Under the pieces are notes generated by a model that made no database searches, had not been told where the DNA came from, and was given only the letters and a program-made list of their open reading frames with translations. From an uncultured Propionibacteriaceae bacterium (GTDB taxonomy: Bacteria; Actinomycetota; Actinomycetes; Propionibacteriales; Propionibacteriaceae), in the NCBI GenBank assembly GCA_947038745.1, contig CAMQXE010000092.1:1-5825 (forward strand): a DNA stretch of 5,825 bases, read 5' to 3'. The position numbers and the translations under genes were made by a program. Below, piece after piece: positions 1 through 5,154 of this stretch (positions are counted from its first letter, which is position 1; each line of letters opens with the position of its first letter).

Positions 1-502
1 AAGCAAAGGGATTATTACCCGGACGCGATGCGCCGCCTGGGCGCGGACGCGGGCCTGGAACATTGCCTGCTGCACCCGGACGTGGCCCTGGGGCCGCTGG
101 GCGCGGGCCTGGACGGGCCTCGCTAGAAGCCGCAGGAGCAGGCTTCGCTGCGGGAGCCGGAGCCGGAGCAGGCTTAGCCGCAGGAGCCTTCGGCGCCGGC
201 TTAGGTGCTGCCGGCTTCGGGGCGTCTGCAACGACGACCTCAGGGGCGGGGCTCGCAGATTTTGATTCGGCTGCTACTGGCTTTTCCGCAGCAGGCTTGG
301 GCGCCTTAGGCGCAGCCTTCTTCGGGGCAGCGGTATCGGCAGCAGGTGCTGCCAACTTATCCTTGAGGCGCCGCACAACGGGGGCCTCAATTGTCGACGA
401 TGCAGAGCTGACGAATTCGCCCATCTCTTTTAGCGCCGATAAGACGTTCTTACTTTCGAGTCCGAGCTCTTTAGCGAGCTCATAGACGCGGACCTTGGCC
501 AC
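1..502 (-). CDS. infB: Translation initiation factor IF-2, N-terminal part (partial)
   Basis: IF-2 is the GTPase that brings initiator tRNA to the 30S subunit and promotes 50S joining. Only the first 167 codons are here; the G domain and C-terminal domains lie beyond base 1. Translating the minus strand from GTG at 502 gives [20 protein letters not shown], which is the IF2_N helical domain (about residues 1-50). It is followed by a low-complexity Ala/Pro/Lys linker (about 52-120, with [14 protein letters not shown] runs) and then an Arg/Pro/Gly-rich stretch ending RPGNNPFA, typical of actinobacterial IF-2. The GTG start is fixed by a strong AGGAG four bases upstream and by the conserved [13 protein letters not shown] beginning. 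It is the last visible gene of the rimP-nusA-ylxR-infB operon, with a 166-bp leader after ylxR. Family assignment is firm; the truncation is only the window edge. Confidence 0.96.
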   Translation of the reverse strand, partial: MAKVRVYELAKELGLESKNVLSALKEMGEFVSSASSTIEAPVVRRLKDKLAAPAADTAAPKKAAPKAPKPAAEKPVAAESKSASPAPEVVVADAPKPAAPKPAPKAPAAKPAPAPAPAAKPAPAASSEARPGPRPAAPGPRPGAAGNVPGPRPRPGGASRPGNNPFA

Positions 503-506
503 TACT

Positions 507-513
507 CTCCTCT
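507..513 (-). promoter_or_regulatory. Ribosome binding site of infB
   Basis: Read on the minus strand, the bases before the GTG at 502 are AAGAGGAGAGTA. AGGAG sits four bases from the start codon. This is the strongest Shine-Dalgarno sequence in the window that lies outside a gene, and it decides the non-ATG start of infB. Confidence 0.85.
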
Positions 514-538
514 TGGTCCACGCCTGTGCGCGAACCAG

Positions 539-598
539 CTAGTGATTGTTATTGCTCATTTGCTTGTACTCATCGAGTGGTCATGAGCTATTGCCCAC
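539..598 (-). other. Chain of four micro-ORFs linked by ATGA overlaps (putative)
   Basis: On the minus strand four very short reading frames follow one another. They are GTG at 598 (VGNSS, stop 581-583), ATG at 584 (MTTR, stop 570-572), ATG at 573 (MSTSK, stop 556-558) and ATG at 559 (MSNNNH, stop TAG 539-541). Each of the first three stops shares an ATGA with the next start. The last stop lies 36 bases before the infB GTG. None has a clear Shine-Dalgarno sequence, so translation is unproven and the pattern may be chance. If real, it would be a reinitiation leader for infB. Confidence 0.2.
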
Positions 599-608
599 TT
601 TCTGTTGT

Positions 609-630
609 GCCGATACACGGTTGCATCGGC
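609..630 (-). other. Small hairpin in the infB leader
   Basis: GCCGAT and ATCGGC form a perfect 6-bp stem with a 10-base loop. On the minus strand a competing 5-bp pairing (GTTGC with GCAAC) overlaps it, so two exclusive structures are conceivable. No T-run follows, so it is not a classical terminator. It is weak evidence for a regulatory structure. Confidence 0.3.
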
Positions 631-668
631 GCGCAACGCTTAGTCTATCGTGCTATTGCCAATTTCGC

Positions 669-917
669 CTATCCGACTAGTGCAGCACGCACGGCATCGA
701 CGTCGAGAGACGCAGCAGTAAACGCCCGGGTGATTGATCGACGTCTCAAGGCCAGATCAAGGCACGCTGGCGTAGGGTGCAGCCAAGCGCCTCGGCCAGG
801 TAGTCGTTGTTCTAGATCTGGCACCACCAAACCATCGCAGACAACGAGCCGCAACAAGGTCATCGGAGTACCTTTTCCTCGGCAGGCCACGCAGGTGCGC
901 TCTGGAACAGTAGTCAT
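669..917 (-). CDS. ylxR: YlxR family RNA-binding / nucleoid-associated protein (DUF448)
   Basis: An 82-residue basic protein of the YlxR (DUF448) family, usually encoded between nusA and infB. Family members have an RNA-binding-type fold, and some have been linked to nucleoid binding, transcriptional effects or RNase P; the role here is inferred. Signature motifs are RTCVACRGKG (7-16), with a CxxC pair at Cys9/Cys12, then PGRGAWLHP (40-48) and a basic helix around ALRRRSITRAF (56-66). The length is typical. ATG at 917 is chosen because an in-frame TGA lies two codons upstream and the conserved RTCVACR motif follows at once. No good Shine-Dalgarno precedes it (only an AAGG some 14-17 bases upstream), so expression may be weak. 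Alternative frames across this stretch are shadows. Confidence 0.92.
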   Translation of the reverse strand: MTTVPERTCVACRGKGTPMTLLRLVVCDGLVVPDLEQRLPGRGAWLHPTPACLDLALRRRSITRAFTAASLDVDAVRAALVG

Positions 918-976
918 AGGTCAATACTGCCTTATCTTGGCTCGATAACGCTGTAGTTAAACCGGCGTGATACGAC

Positions 977-1014
977 GCTGGCGGTCTTGGAGAAGTAAAC
1001 CCAAGACCACCAGC
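977..1014 (-). terminator. Strong hairpin between nusA and ylxR (attenuator or processing site)
   Basis: Minus-strand arms GCTGGTGGTCTTGG (1014-1001) and CCAAGACCGCCAGC (990-977) pair over 14 positions with a single G-U wobble, around a 10-base loop. It begins about 15 bases after the nusA stop. No U-tract follows (GTCGTATC comes next), so it is not a classical intrinsic terminator. U-less hairpins have been proposed to act as terminators in actinobacteria. Because ylxR and infB must still be expressed, partial read-through, an RNase processing site or 3'-end protection is likelier than full termination. The structure is certain on paper; the function is inferred. Confidence 0.6.
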
Positions 1015-1029
1015 AAAATCCTCAACCAA

Positions 1030-2007
1030 TTAACCCGATACTGCCGTATCCGGGCGAATATCGATCTTCCACCCAGTCAATCGAGCAGCCAGACGAGCGT
1101 TCTGCCCCTCACGTCCGATAGCAAGCGAAAGTTGGTAATCGGGAACAATCACGCGACAAGTTTTCGCCGCAGCATCCACGATCTCTACCGACAATGCTTT
1201 AGCCGGTGACAGCGCCTGCGCCACGAACTCACGAGGATCTTCTGACCAATCAACGATATCGATCTTCTCTTCGTTCAGCTCGTGCATTACTGCACGAACC
1301 CGCTGCCCCATCGGCCCGATGCAGGCTCCCTTGGCATTCACTTCAGCTTGCGTGGAGTAGACCGCAATCTTGCTCCGATGCCCGGCTTCACGAGCAATCG
1401 CCTTGATTTCGACCACGCCTTGTTCAATCTCAGGAACTTCCAACCGGAACATCTTGTCTACCAGACCAGGGTGCGAACGCGACACGACGACCTGGAGACC
1501 ACGAGTTTCCATCCGCGCCTGAACAACGTAGACCCGGAGGCGCTTGTTATGAGGGTACTGCTCCCCCGGCGATTGCTCAGCCTGAGGCATGATCGCCTCA
1601 ATGTCACCGATATCAACCATGACTGTGCGAGTATCACGACCAGATTTTTGTACCTGACCCAGCACAATGTCGCCTTCTTTAGCTTGCAAGGTTCCATAGC
1701 GCTTAACATCTTCTGCTTCACGGATACGCTGGAAAATCACCTGGCGAGCCGTCGATGCCGCTACGCGACCAAAATCGACAGGCGTGTCGTCGAACTCGCC
1801 AATGCGGTTGCCCTCTTCATCAGTTTCGGGAACCATAACGCGAACTGTGCCTGACTTACGATCCAAATCGACCCGCGCTCGTGGCATTGGGTGATCGATC
1901 TTGCCATACGCATTAAGCATGGCATCCTCAATAGCGCTGCATAGGGTATCCATCGGAATACCTTTATCGAGCTCAAGCATGCGCAATGCCGCCATATCGA
2001 TGTCCAT
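1030..2007 (-). CDS. nusA: Transcription termination/antitermination factor NusA
   Basis: NusA binds RNA polymerase and nascent RNA, promoting pausing and hairpin-dependent termination and taking part in rRNA antitermination. The 325 residues show the usual order: an RNAP-binding N-terminal domain (about 1-108), an S1 domain (about 110-178, EGDIVLGQV start), a linker with SRSHPGLVDKMFRLEVPEI (176-194), KH1 with GPMG (231-234) and KH2 with GREG (298-301, in SLAIGREGQNARLAARLTGW). It ends soon after KH2, without the acidic repeats of the E. coli protein, as is normal for Gram-positive and actinobacterial NusA. The ATG at 2007 directly follows the rimP stop, with AGGAG six bases upstream inside the end of rimP. 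Genes in this operon order are conserved across bacteria. Identification is firm. Confidence 0.97.
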   Translation of the reverse strand: MDIDMAALRMLELDKGIPMDTLCSAIEDAMLNAYGKIDHPMPRARVDLDRKSGTVRVMVPETDEEGNRIGEFDDTPVDFGRVAASTARQVIFQRIREAEDVKRYGTLQAKEGDIVLGQVQKSGRDTRTVMVDIGDIEAIMPQAEQSPGEQYPHNKRLRVYVVQARMETRGLQVVVSRSHPGLVDKMFRLEVPEIEQGVVEIKAIAREAGHRSKIAVYSTQAEVNAKGACIGPMGQRVRAVMHELNEEKIDIVDWSEDPREFVAQALSPAKALSVEIVDAAAKTCRVIVPDYQLSLAIGREGQNARLAARLTGWKIDIRPDTAVSG

Positions 2008-2523
2008 TTAGTTCTCCTCGTCGATCGTCTCAATGTCACCATCGGCATCATCGAGATCAGGGTCATGGGGTCGGTTTAGCTCAACCTGAATAATGGGTTT
2101 GCGGGCATCAGCAAAATCCACTCGCCGGTGATTGCCCTCAATATCGATCGTGGCGCCAGTTTCATCGCTAGCAATGATGCGCCCCGTGATCTTCTCACCG
2201 TCGATGGTGCATGCGACTAAGCGTCCAGTATTACGACGCCAATGCGCTGGTTTAGTCAGCGGACGTGATGTTCCGCGTGAGCTCACTTCCAAGGTGTAGC
2301 TACGCTCTCCCATAACTCCGCTTGCATCAAATGCATCCAAGATGGCCCGGCTTGCCAACGAAATATCGTCCAAGAGTGGCCCGCGGCCTTTGGGGCCATC
2401 GCCGTCAACGGTGATGCGCACAATGCTGCGCTTGCCTGCAATGACAACGTCACAGCCGTCCAATTCGAGACCGTGCTCCACCAGTAACGGGGTAATGATC
2501 GGCGTGATCTTCGTCGCGTCCAT
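2008..2523 (-). CDS. rimP: Ribosome maturation factor RimP
   Basis: RimP is a small cytoplasmic factor that assists 30S subunit assembly. The 171-residue product has the family hallmark YTLEVSSRGTSRPLT (76-90) followed by HWRRNTGRLV (94-103), which marks the junction of the N-terminal alpha/beta domain and the C-terminal SH3-like domain (about 92-150). An acidic tail (DPDLDDADGDIETIDEEN) ends the protein; similar acidic extensions occur in actinobacterial RimP. The ATG at 2523 is preceded by AGGA with a rather long gap (about 11 bases). It is the first gene of the operon, and its promoter must lie in the short divergent region before it or inside the neighbouring hydrolase gene. No anomalies apart from the slightly variant motif (SRGTS where many have SPGxx). 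Confidence 0.94.
   Translation of the reverse strand: MDATKITPIITPLLVEHGLELDGCDVVIAGKRSIVRITVDGDGPKGRGPLLDDISLASRAILDAFDASGVMGERSYTLEVSSRGTSRPLTKPAHWRRNTGRLVACTIDGEKITGRIIASDETGATIDIEGNHRRVDFADARKPIIQVELNRPHDPDLDDADGDIETIDEEN
2014..2018 (-). promoter_or_regulatory. nusA ribosome binding site inside rimP
   Basis: AGGAG on the minus strand lies within the last codons of rimP (Glu-Glu-Asn), six bases before the nusA ATG. The rimP TAA touches the nusA ATG with no gap. This arrangement predicts translational coupling of the two genes. Confidence 0.75.
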
Positions 2524-2577
2524 CCGTGCTCAATCCTGTTGTCCCTAAGTTGTGTCTAATAAGGATAGCGTGAGCAC
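2524..2577. promoter_or_regulatory. Divergent intergenic region rimP / nucleoside hydrolase
   Basis: Only 54 bases separate the divergent starts. GTGCTCA (2526-2532) and TGAGCAC (2571-2577) form inverted 7-base arms that flank the region, each next to a start codon. Each arm is preceded in its own transcript by AGGAT, which supplies the Shine-Dalgarno core (AGGATTGAGCAC for rimP, AGGATAGCGTGAGCAC for the hydrolase). On the minus strand TATCCT (2568-2563) is a possible -10 for rimP. No good -35 was found for either direction. Promoters must be here or overlap the gene ends, but I cannot place them firmly. Confidence 0.4.
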
Positions 2578-3534
2578 ATGACTTCGCGACTTCTTCTCGA
2601 TTGTGATACCGGAATTGATGACGCCTTAGCCTTAGCCTGGCTATGTGCAACCGGCACTGTTCCAGTCGCAGTCACAACAACTGCGGGCAACAGCACTGCT
2701 GAACAAGCTGCGCTCAATTCCCGCGCGGTTCTGAGCTTATGCGGTTATGCCGGTGTTCCAGTAGCCAGCGGCAGCCCAGCTCCTCTACATAAACCATTAG
2801 TTACAACACCAGAAACTCATGGCGAAACGGGGCTTGGCTACGCCGTCTTGCCTGCGGTAAAACAGCCGTTGATGCCTCTCGACTGGCGTGAACTATGGCA
2901 GCACGAGATCATTGATCGCCCTGGTGAAACCACCCTTCTAGTTACCGGCCCGCTGACAAACCTCGCGGTTGCGATACAGGAATTACCTGGACTACTCGAT
3001 GCGCTTGGGGGTCTGGTCATGATGGGAGGAACGTTCCATCACCCTGGGAATACGACGCCGACGGCGGAATGGAATGCCTGGGTTGATCCCGACGCCGCAG
3101 CAACGGTCTATGACGCATATGTGGGGCGAGATCAGTTACCACTAGTCTGCGGCTTAAATCTCACCGAAGCCGTCGAGTTTCCCCGCAGTACGATTGAGAG
3201 GTGGCAGCAGAATCTGCCGTCGAACCCAGCCTGTGATCTGGTTGTTGATGCTTTACGTTTCTATCTTGAGTTCCATGAGCAGTGGGGATATGGCTCGATT
3301 GTTCATGTCCCAGATCTTGTGACTGCGATGGTCGCGACAGGGGCTATTTCTGTGGCTGAGGTCCCGGCTTGGGTTGGCGTTGAAACCGCTTCTGAACTAA
3401 CGCGTGGTACTACTGCTGCCGATATTCGCGATCTGTGGCATAAGCCTGCAAATGCCCGAATTGCGCAATGGTCAGGCCAGATCCCCGATGTTGCGGCTGA
3501 ATTTGAGCGCGCGTTACGTAGCCTGATTAGCTAG
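2578..3534 (+). CDS. Nucleoside hydrolase (inosine/uridine-preferring family)
   Basis: Nucleoside hydrolases cleave the N-glycosidic bond of nucleosides to a base and ribose, using a Ca2+-bound water. The 318-residue product has the family Asp cluster DCDTGIDD (8-15, Ca2+ and ribose binding), TTTAGN (33-38), HGETGLG (81-87), TGPLTNLA (123-130), VMMGG (147-151) and AEWNAWVDPDAA (163-174, Glu164 and Asn166 for ribose binding). Length is typical. The C-terminal HDP motif of many members is changed: the protein reads VHVPDLVTA (242-250), so Asp246 probably serves as the metal ligand and the usual His just before it is Pro. Substrate (purine, pyrimidine or modified nucleoside) cannot be decided. 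The start at 2578 has AAGGA 12 bases upstream. The 3' end overlaps the opposite-strand yhhQ by 21 bases. Family certain, specificity unknown. Confidence 0.93.
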   Translation: MTSRLLLDCDTGIDDALALAWLCATGTVPVAVTTTAGNSTAEQAALNSRAVLSLCGYAGVPVASGSPAPLHKPLVTTPETHGETGLGYAVLPAVKQPLMPLDWRELWQHEIIDRPGETTLLVTGPLTNLAVAIQELPGLLDALGGLVMMGGTFHHPGNTTPTAEWNAWVDPDAAATVYDAYVGRDQLPLVCGLNLTEAVEFPRSTIERWQQNLPSNPACDLVVDALRFYLEFHEQWGYGSIVHVPDLVTAMVATGAISVAEVPAWVGVETASELTRGTTAADIRDLWHKPANARIAQWSGQIPDVAAEFERALRSLIS

Positions 3535-4272
3535 TGCCTCCTGATAGCTTGGCTCGCGCTTTTTGATAGCGCGGATTGCTAAAGCCGTTAAAGGCATCAC
3601 GGCGTACTGCACCGCGACCTTGTAGAGGAAACCAAAGATTGCATAGTTAGCCCATTGAGTGAAACTGGTGATCCCGATGGCGTAGCTTGCGACTGTACAA
3701 AAGATCACGGTGTCGATCAGTTCTCCGATACCAGTTGAGCTTGCGAGCCTGGCTATCAAACCGCGTTCCCGATTCTTGCGCTTACCTAGGTACATAATCA
3801 CGGAGTTGGCCGTCTGCCCACCTAGAAAGCCCAACATTCCGGCTACAACTACGATCCATACTGGGCCAAGTGCGCCTACGATGGCGGCTTGTTTCGCTTG
3901 CCCATACGCATCGTTAAAGCCTGGCAAAGCGATGATGATTCCATAAGCCAGCGCAGACATGACATTGACGATCATCCCAGTGATGATGGCAATACGGGCA
4001 GCCCGCGTGCCATAAATCTCGGTAATGACATCACCAATGATGTAAGCAAGCGGGAAGAGAAAGAAACCACCATCGGTGATGATTGGGCCAAGCACAACAG
4101 CTTTGCTCGCACCGATGCCTGACAAGATCACGACGGCAGCGAGTACTGCCAGCATCAATGAGAAATACATAGATCCCGACGTGGCATAAGCCGGTGCATC
4201 ATTCGTCGTCGTGGTCACGCCGATAGATTCTACCCAAGGACTAGCTATTCGCGTAGTTCTCAAGAGCCTCAT
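3514..4272 (-). CDS. yhhQ: YhhQ/VUT family transporter (queuosine precursor family)
   Basis: An integral membrane protein of the YhhQ (DUF165, VUT) family. E. coli YhhQ imports the queuosine precursors preQ0 and preQ1, and relatives may import queuine or other bases. The product (252 residues) has about six membrane segments (roughly 36-55, 69-88, 93-117, 134-158, 186-205, 208-230). The family signature is FPLAYIIGDVITEIYG (73-88), followed by GGQTANS (151-157) and a polar helix with Arg175, Asp187 and Phe191. The ATG at 4272 overlaps the upstream TSUP stop as ATGA, but has no Shine-Dalgarno sequence and adds an unusual polar start. GTG at 4218 (residue 19, then TTTTNDAPAYAT) is a serious alternative. 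The gene forms a two-gene operon with TSUP and runs convergent to the nucleoside hydrolase. The precise substrate is not shown by the sequence. Confidence 0.92.
   Translation of the reverse strand: MRLLRTTRIASPWVESIGVTTTTNDAPAYATSGSMYFSLMLAVLAAVVILSGIGASKAVVLGPIITDGGFFLFPLAYIIGDVITEIYGTRAARIAIITGMIVNVMSALAYGIIIALPGFNDAYGQAKQAAIVGALGPVWIVVVAGMLGFLGGQTANSVIMYLGKRKNRERGLIARLASSTGIGELIDTVIFCTVASYAIGITSFTQWANYAIFGFLYKVAVQYAVMPLTALAIRAIKKREPSYQEALANQAT
4227..4232 (-). promoter_or_regulatory. Possible -10 element for a leaderless yhhQ transcript
   Basis: TAGAAT on the minus strand lies eight bases before the in-frame GTG at 4218-4216, matching the TANNNT pattern used by leaderless actinobacterial mRNAs. 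No good -35 is visible. It would explain the missing Shine-Dalgarno sequence but is only suggestive. Confidence 0.2.
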
Positions 4273-5066
4273 CTATGGGCCAAGATTCTCAACCCCAGCA
4301 GGGACGTTTCGTAGCCCATCCGTAGTGTCAGTAGACCGACTACGGCCAAAAAGACGATCCGCACAAACCTGTTTCCGTGTTTCAGTGCTAGCTTTGCCCC
4401 AAGATAGCCGCCAGCAAGGTTTGCGGCCATCATCGGCAATGCCACGAGCCACACGATGTGGCGCCCGCTGGCAAAGACCGCAATTGCCGCGACGTTGGTC
4501 GTGAGATTAGCGAGCTTGGCATAGGCGCTTGCTTGCAAGAAGCCATAACCCAAAATGCTGACAAGCCCGATAACGAAAAATGTACCCGCTCCTGGCCCCA
4601 GCAGCCCGTCGTAGAAACCAACGACGGCACCGATAGCTCCGGTGGCACATATCTTGCGCCAGCCAGCTAATCGATTGTGTTCTTCAATGCCTAGATCTGG
4701 ACGTCTCAAGGTGTACCAGCCAACGACAAGTAGTGCTAGGAATAGCAGCGGGGTAAAAATATCGCGAGGGATCTGACGATTAAGTAACGCTCCTACACTG
4801 CTGCCAAGGTAGGCACAGCTACAAAGAGCTGCCACGCTAGCCCACTGCACGCGGATCTTTCGGAGGTAGTTAATCGTCGCAGCGCAAGTACCACCAACGC
4901 TTGACACCTTGTTCGTCCCCGAAACGGCTGCAACCGAATAATCAGCCAGCCCAAAGAACACTAACGGGAGTTGAATTAGTCCTCCGCCACCCACGATGGC
5001 ATCTATCCAGCCTGCGACGAAAGCCCCTCCCACGAGGAGTGCAAGAACCCATCCGCTGACTACCAC
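4269..5066 (-). CDS. TSUP family membrane protein (TauE/SafE, DUF81)
   Basis: A probable inner-membrane permease of the TSUP family, whose studied members move sulfur-containing anions or organic acids; the substrate here is unknown. The 265 residues contain about eight hydrophobic segments and two related halves, a family feature. GWIDAIVGGGGLIQLP (19-34) with GTNK (50-53) is echoed by GFYDGLLGPGAGTFF (150-164) with AKLANLTTN (183-191). Length is typical of YfcA-like members. The start is GTG at 5066: an in-frame scan upstream shows no other start codon, and the hydrophobic first segment begins at once. No clear Shine-Dalgarno is seen, but TAAGCT (5079-5074) is seven bases before the GTG, so a leaderless start is possible. 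Its TGA overlaps the yhhQ ATG, implying coupled expression. A divergent cation transporter lies upstream. Confidence 0.92.
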   Translation of the reverse strand: MVVSGWVLALLVGGAFVAGWIDAIVGGGGLIQLPLVFFGLADYSVAAVSGTNKVSSVGGTCAATINYLRKIRVQWASVAALCSCAYLGSSVGALLNRQIPRDIFTPLLFLALLVVGWYTLRRPDLGIEEHNRLAGWRKICATGAIGAVVGFYDGLLGPGAGTFFVIGLVSILGYGFLQASAYAKLANLTTNVAAIAVFASGRHIVWLVALPMMAANLAGGYLGAKLALKHGNRFVRIVFLAVVGLLTLRMGYETSLLGLRILAHR

Positions 5067-5154
5067 GGCGCCAAGCTTAGCTACCTGACTAAACCCCGTT
5101 AGGCCAGCCTGCGCTCGCTGGCAGGAAGATTCGTCTCACTCCATACTTTTGTTT
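5067..5154. promoter_or_regulatory. Divergent intergenic region TSUP / cation diffusion facilitator
   Basis: These 88 bases must hold promoters for both the TSUP-yhhQ operon and the cation transporter. GCCAGC (5103-5108) and GCTGGC (5117-5122) form a 6-bp inverted repeat with an 8-base spacer, and CCTGC/GCAGG arms overlap it. It lies where an operator for either promoter would sit, overlapping the candidate -35 of the cation transporter. No known metal-regulator box (Zur, Fur, DtxR or similar) is recognisable to me, nor a preQ1 riboswitch signature. Confidence 0.4.
5118..5154 (+). promoter_or_regulatory. Candidate leaderless promoter of the cation transporter
   Basis: CTGGCA (5118-5123) and CATACT (5142-5147) resemble -35 and -10 elements (four of six matches each) with an 18-base spacer. 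The predicted transcription start, seven bases after the -10, falls on the A of the ATG at 5155. No Shine-Dalgarno sequence precedes this ATG, which fits a leaderless mRNA. Confidence 0.35.

Larger units (their letters stand above)
503..668 (-). promoter_or_regulatory. infB leader between ylxR and infB
   Basis: This 166-bp stretch between the ylxR stop and the infB start codes for no recognisable protein. It is unusually long for a gap inside this operon. It holds a 6-bp-stem hairpin (609-630), a chain of four tiny ATGA-linked reading frames (539-598), and three copies of an RGCAATARC-like motif (minus-strand reading of 652-660, 587-595 and 549-557). I found no convincing -35/-10 pair, although TAGACT on the minus strand just after ylxR matches a TANNNT -10. 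It could be a leader controlling infB, contain an internal promoter, or be unconstrained spacer. Confidence 0.4.

Noticed and set aside
1..240. GC-rich Ala/Pro-rich stretch as a sign of transfer or an unusual gene
   Set aside because: It is the normal low-complexity linker of actinobacterial IF-2.
63..485. Plus-strand reading frame of 140 residues rich in Ala and Gly
   Set aside because: It is antisense to the Ala/Pro-coding linker of infB; its composition is the mirror of that repeat and no domain is visible.
549..660. Three RGCAATARC motifs (652-660, 587-595, 549-557) as a repeat array
   Set aside because: Copies are short, unevenly spaced (65 and 38 bases) and one is degenerate; not distinguishable from chance.
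977..1020. Hairpin as a classical Rho-independent terminator
   Set aside because: No T-run follows the stem on the minus strand; the TTTT lies on the upstream side. Kept only as an attenuator or processing candidate.
757..1029. Minus-strand 90-residue frame spanning the nusA-ylxR gap
   Set aside because: It overlaps ylxR in another frame, runs through the strong hairpin, and shows no recognisable domain.
1282..1854. Long plus-strand reading frame of 190 residues opposite nusA
   Set aside because: nusA on the minus strand is unmistakable through its S1 and KH motifs; the opposite frame shows no family features.
3555..3573. CGCGCT/AGCGCG hairpin as terminator of the nucleoside hydrolase
   Set aside because: The stem is only 6 bp, there is no U-tract after it, and it lies in the yhhQ coding region.
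5067..5154. preQ1 or other riboswitch ahead of the TSUP-yhhQ operon
   Set aside because: Suggested by the YhhQ function, but I could not find a conserved preQ1 aptamer pattern, and the only structure is a short 6-bp hairpin.
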